Positions 7,145-9,253 of a stretch of 9,253 nucleotides of DNA are shown in pieces. The notes under the pieces were generated by a model. It was not told the DNA's origin. It did not search any database and saw nothing but the letters and a program-made list of their open reading frames with translations. Source of the stretch: an uncultured Pseudoxanthomonas sp. (GTDB lineage Bacteria; Pseudomonadota; Gammaproteobacteria; Xanthomonadales; Xanthomonadaceae). Location: assembly GCA_946886405.1 (NCBI GenBank), contig CAMPIO010000119.1, positions 1-9,253 on the forward strand, read 5' to 3'. Position numbers and translations under genes: made by a program. The stretch's first letter is position 1. Each line of letters opens with the position of its first letter.

Positions 7145-7161
7145 TGTCGGGGGCACCGTAA
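7144..7161 (+). other. Five-codon mini-ORF bridging mrpA and mrpC
   Basis: ATG at 7144 shares one base with the mrpA TGA (7142-7144). The frame reads Met-Ser-Gly-Ala-Pro and ends with TAA at 7159-7161, which shares one base with the ATG of mrpC. A ribosome finishing mrpA could therefore be handed on to mrpC by two successive stop/start overlaps. It may be chance, since the mini-ORF also contains the GGGGG run that would serve as the mrpC ribosome binding site. Confidence 0.3.
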
Positions 7162-7583
7162 TGGAACTGGCGATGGCAAGCGCGATCGGCATCCTCACTG
7201 CCGCAGGCGTGTACCTGCTGCTGCGCGCGCGCAGTTTCGACGTGATCCTGGGGCTGACGTTGCTCTCCTACGCGACCAATCTGCTGATCTTCGCCGGTGG
7301 CCGCCTGGTACCCGGCAAGCCGGCGGTGCTGCGCGAGGGCGTGGCGCCGACCCTGGCGAACTACACCGATCCGCTGCCGCAGGCGCTGGTGCTGACTGCC
7401 ATCGTGATCGCCTTTGCGATGACCGCGGTGACCGTGGTGTTGTCGATCCGCAGTCGCGGCGACAACGACAGCGACCACGTCGACGGCAGCAAGGCAGAGC
7501 GCGAGTTCCTCGCCAGCGAACAGCGCCGGCACGAAGAAGCCCGCGACGCTGCCCGGGCCGACGAGGCGGAGCCACGCGCATGA
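7161..7583 (+). CDS. mrpC: Mrp-type Na+/H+ antiporter subunit C
   Basis: The 140-residue NuoK-like subunit has three membrane segments (about 3-22, 27-46 and 74-96). It carries the family motifs GVYLLLRARSFDVILGLTLLSYATNLLIF (16-44) and YTDPLPQALVLTAIVIAFAMTA (68-89), which help form the antiporter core between MrpA and MrpD. The start at 7161 puts the membrane segment right at the N-terminus, as in the family, with GGGGG (7149-7153) 7 bases upstream. An in-frame start at 7110, inside mrpA, would add 17 polar residues and is rejected. The tail after the last membrane segment (about 97-140) is long and strongly charged (Asp/Glu/Arg/Ala-rich, probably helical), while subunit C often ends soon after this helix. 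The gene ends in a four-base ATGA overlap with mrpD. Confidence 0.94.
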   Translation: MELAMASAIGILTAAGVYLLLRARSFDVILGLTLLSYATNLLIFAGGRLVPGKPAVLREGVAPTLANYTDPLPQALVLTAIVIAFAMTAVTVVLSIRSRGDNDSDHVDGSKAEREFLASEQRRHEEARDAARADEAEPRA

Positions 7584-9145
7584 ACCATCTGCCGGCGCTG
7601 CCGATCCTGATCCCGCTGTTCGCCGCGTCCGTCGCGTTGTTCTTCGAACATCGCCGTTTCGGCATGGTCCCTCAGCGCATCGTGGCGTGGACGTCGATCG
7701 CCGGCATGCTGGCCGTGTCCTGCGTGCTGGTCGCGTCGGCGGCGTCCGGTGACGTCTCGGTGTACCTGCTCGGCGACTGGCCCGCGCGGCTGGGCATCGT
7801 GCTGATGGTGGACCGCCTGTCGGCATTGATGCTGCTGGTCGGGCTGCTGCTGGGCGCGGCCTGCCTGCTGCACGCCTGTGCCGGCTGGGATCGCCGCGCG
7901 CCGCACTTCCATGCGTTCTTCCAGTTCCAGCTGATGGGATTGAACGGCGCTTTCCTGACCGGCGATATCTTCAACCTGTTCGTGTTCTTCGAAGTGCTGC
8001 TGATCTCGTCGTACGGCCTGATGCTCAGCGGTGGACGCGGCGAGCGCATGCGTGCAGGCCTGCATTACGTCACGTTCAACATCGCGGCGTCGACGCTGTT
8101 CCTGATCGCGCTGGGGCTGCTGTATGGGCTGCTGGGTTCCTTGAACATGGCGGAGCTCTCGGTGCGCGTGGCGCAGCTGCCACCCGGCGATGTGGTGCTG
8201 GTGCAGGCCGCGGCCGGCCTGCTGTTCGTGGTGTTCTGCGCGAAGGCCGCGTTGCTGCCGATGTACTTCTGGCTGCCGGAAACCTATACGCATGCACCGG
8301 CGGCGGTCGCGGGCCTGTTCGCCATCATGACCAAGGTGGGCCTGTACGCGGTGCTGCGGTTGGGCACGCTGAGCTTCGGGGCGTCGGGGCCACTGGACGG
8401 TTTCGCGTGGCCTGCGCTGCTGGCGCTGGGTGCGGCGACACTGGTGCTGGCATCGCTGGGTGTACTGGCGGCGCACCGGCTTCGCGCGCTGGCGGCGTAC
8501 CTGGTGCTGGGCTCGGCAGCGACGCTGTTCGTCGCGTTCGCGCTGCATACCGCCGGCACGATCGGTGCAGGGCTGTATTACCTGGTGCACAGCAGTTTCG
8601 CGGGCGCCGCCCTGTTCCTGCTCGCCGACCTGATCCGTCGCCGGCGTGGCCGCGCCAGCGACCGCAAGGACGTGATCGCCGCGTTGCCGGACAAGACCGT
8701 GCCGGGCCTGCTGTTCCTGGTCGCCGCGGTTTCGCTGGCGGGCCTGCCGCCGCTGTCGGGCTTCATCGGCAAGCTGCTGCTGTTGGAAGCGGTGCCCGCG
8801 GGTCCTCGCACGTTCTGGATCTGGGCGCTGGTGCTGGGTACCAGTTTCCTGATGCTGGTCGGACTGGCGCGCGCGGGCACGCGGCTGTTCTGGCGTGTCG
8901 AACCCTGGCCGGATGCGAGTGCAGAGCGGCAGGAGGCATTCATGCCCGCCGACCAGGTGGCGGTGGCACCCTCGCGCCCGCTGGAGACGGCGGCCGTCGT
9001 GCTGTTGCTCGCCTATGGCATCGCCCTGGTGCTCGCTGCGTCGCCGATCCTCGACTACACGCGTGCGACCGCGACGCAACTGCAGGCGCCGCAGGACTAC
9101 GTCGAGCACGTGCGTGCCGCCACCCCGATCCTGAGGGAGCCCTGA
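7580..9145 (+). CDS. mrpD: Mrp-type Na+/H+ antiporter subunit D
   Basis: This 521-residue NuoM/NuoN-like membrane subunit has about 14 hydrophobic segments and is one of the proposed proton-translocating modules of the complex. Visible functional residues are the TM5 glutamate in FVFFEVLLISSYGLML (Glu138), the TM7 lysine in CAKAALLPMYFWLPETYTHAP (Lys222), IMTKVGLYAVLR (Lys252) and SGFIGKLLLL (Lys398). At the site where many homologues have a lysine after the histidine of TM12, the sequence is VHSSFAGAALF (His337). This may simply be the form used by Pha-type D subunits. The ATG at 7580 overlaps the mrpC TGA, with GGAG at 7568-7571 eight bases upstream, which points to translational coupling and equal output of C and D. 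A soluble loop (about 441-465) precedes the final helix. Length is normal for the family. Confidence 0.96.
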   Translation: MNHLPALPILIPLFAASVALFFEHRRFGMVPQRIVAWTSIAGMLAVSCVLVASAASGDVSVYLLGDWPARLGIVLMVDRLSALMLLVGLLLGAACLLHACAGWDRRAPHFHAFFQFQLMGLNGAFLTGDIFNLFVFFEVLLISSYGLMLSGGRGERMRAGLHYVTFNIAASTLFLIALGLLYGLLGSLNMAELSVRVAQLPPGDVVLVQAAAGLLFVVFCAKAALLPMYFWLPETYTHAPAAVAGLFAIMTKVGLYAVLRLGTLSFGASGPLDGFAWPALLALGAATLVLASLGVLAAHRLRALAAYLVLGSAATLFVAFALHTAGTIGAGLYYLVHSSFAGAALFLLADLIRRRRGRASDRKDVIAALPDKTVPGLLFLVAAVSLAGLPPLSGFIGKLLLLEAVPAGPRTFWIWALVLGTSFLMLVGLARAGTRLFWRVEPWPDASAERQEAFMPADQVAVAPSRPLETAAVVLLLAYGIALVLAASPILDYTRATATQLQAPQDYVEHVRAATPILREP

Positions 9146-9147
9146 GC

Positions 9148-9253
9148 ATGGCCATGACAGGGCGCAAGCGCTGGTTGCCTTCGCTGCCGTTGAGCGTGAC
9201 GGTGTTCTGCTTCTGGTTGCTGATGAATGACGAAATCAGCGCAGGCCAGGTGG
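9148..9253 (+). CDS. mrpE: Mrp-type Na+/H+ antiporter subunit E, N-terminal part (partial)
   Basis: Thirty-five codons are visible before the window ends. They read MAMTGRKRWLPSLPLSVT, then a hydrophobic segment VFCFWLLMN and the family-typical SAGQV. A short basic N-terminus, a membrane helix and an S-A-G motif opening the second segment fit MrpE/PhaE, a small membrane subunit of the complex, and the position after mrpD supports it. I chose the ATG at 9148 because GAGGGAG (9133-9139) is then 8 bases away. The ATG at 9154 would be 14 bases away. It starts two bases after the mrpD stop. mrpF and mrpG are expected next but cannot be seen. Confidence 0.88.
   Translation, partial: MAMTGRKRWLPSLPLSVTVFCFWLLMNDEISAGQV

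Noticed and set aside
7110..7160. Upstream ATG-like start at 7110 for mrpC
   Set aside because: It lies inside mrpA and would place 17 polar residues before the first membrane helix. The ATG at 7161 has a well-placed G-rich site.
3830..7198. Minus-strand open frame of 1122 codons opposite the sodium/calcium antiporter and mrpA
   Set aside because: Its product is an unbroken run of His, Gln, Arg and Ala with no domain, and it mirrors the codons of a clear membrane-protein gene. Long antisense frames are expected in G+C-rich DNA. It has no ribosome binding site of note.
7361..9109. Minus-strand open frame of 582 codons opposite mrpC and mrpD
   Set aside because: Same Gln/Arg/His-rich antisense pattern. 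The plus strand carries well-conserved MrpC and MrpD with family motifs throughout.

Overview
The window is GC-rich, densely coding DNA (hairpin-punctuated gaps of about 100 bases, no stretch over 300 bases without a gene). The gene content (hpd followed by hmgA, the two Xanthomonad-looking proteins of unknown function, the G+C-rich palindromic repeat family) suggests a gammaproteobacterium of the Xanthomonadaceae (Lysobacter/Luteimonas/Pseudoxanthomonas/Stenotrophomonas type). The genus cannot be fixed from the sequence alone.

Region 1 (1-1883) is a tyrosine/homogentisate catabolic unit. It holds the last 38 codons of 4-hydroxyphenylpyruvate dioxygenase (hpd) and a complete homogentisate 1,2-dioxygenase (hmgA), which carry out consecutive steps from 4-hydroxyphenylpyruvate through homogentisate to maleylacetoacetate. 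Wedged between them is a small DUF559 (Vsr-like PD-(D/E)XK) nuclease gene enclosed by two inverted copies of a 36-base palindromic repeat. The right copy is translated as the C-terminal tail of the nuclease, and the nuclease stop codon lies inside the start of hmgA. With its different codon use, this looks like a small inserted cassette and is the most interesting object in the window.

Region 2 (1884-3269) holds a 178-residue protein of unknown function on the minus strand, convergent with hmgA, and a divergently transcribed lipoprotein whose mature part seems to carry two copies of a SmpA/BLIP-like unit. A strong G+C-rich hairpin follows the lipoprotein gene.

Region 3 (3270-9253) is about cation exchange. 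A CaCA-family sodium/calcium antiporter is followed, after a hairpin and a gap of about 90 bases, by an Mrp/Mnh/Pha-type multisubunit Na+(K+)/H+ antiporter operon of the fused-AB type: mrpAB, mrpC, mrpD and the start of mrpE (mrpF and mrpG presumably lie beyond the window). The mrp genes are tightly packed. C and D overlap by four bases, and A and C are joined by a five-codon mini-ORF that overlaps both the mrpA stop and the mrpC start. The Mrp complex exports Na+ at the expense of the proton gradient and could maintain the Na+ gradient used by the neighbouring Ca2+ exchanger; that link is inferred from position only.
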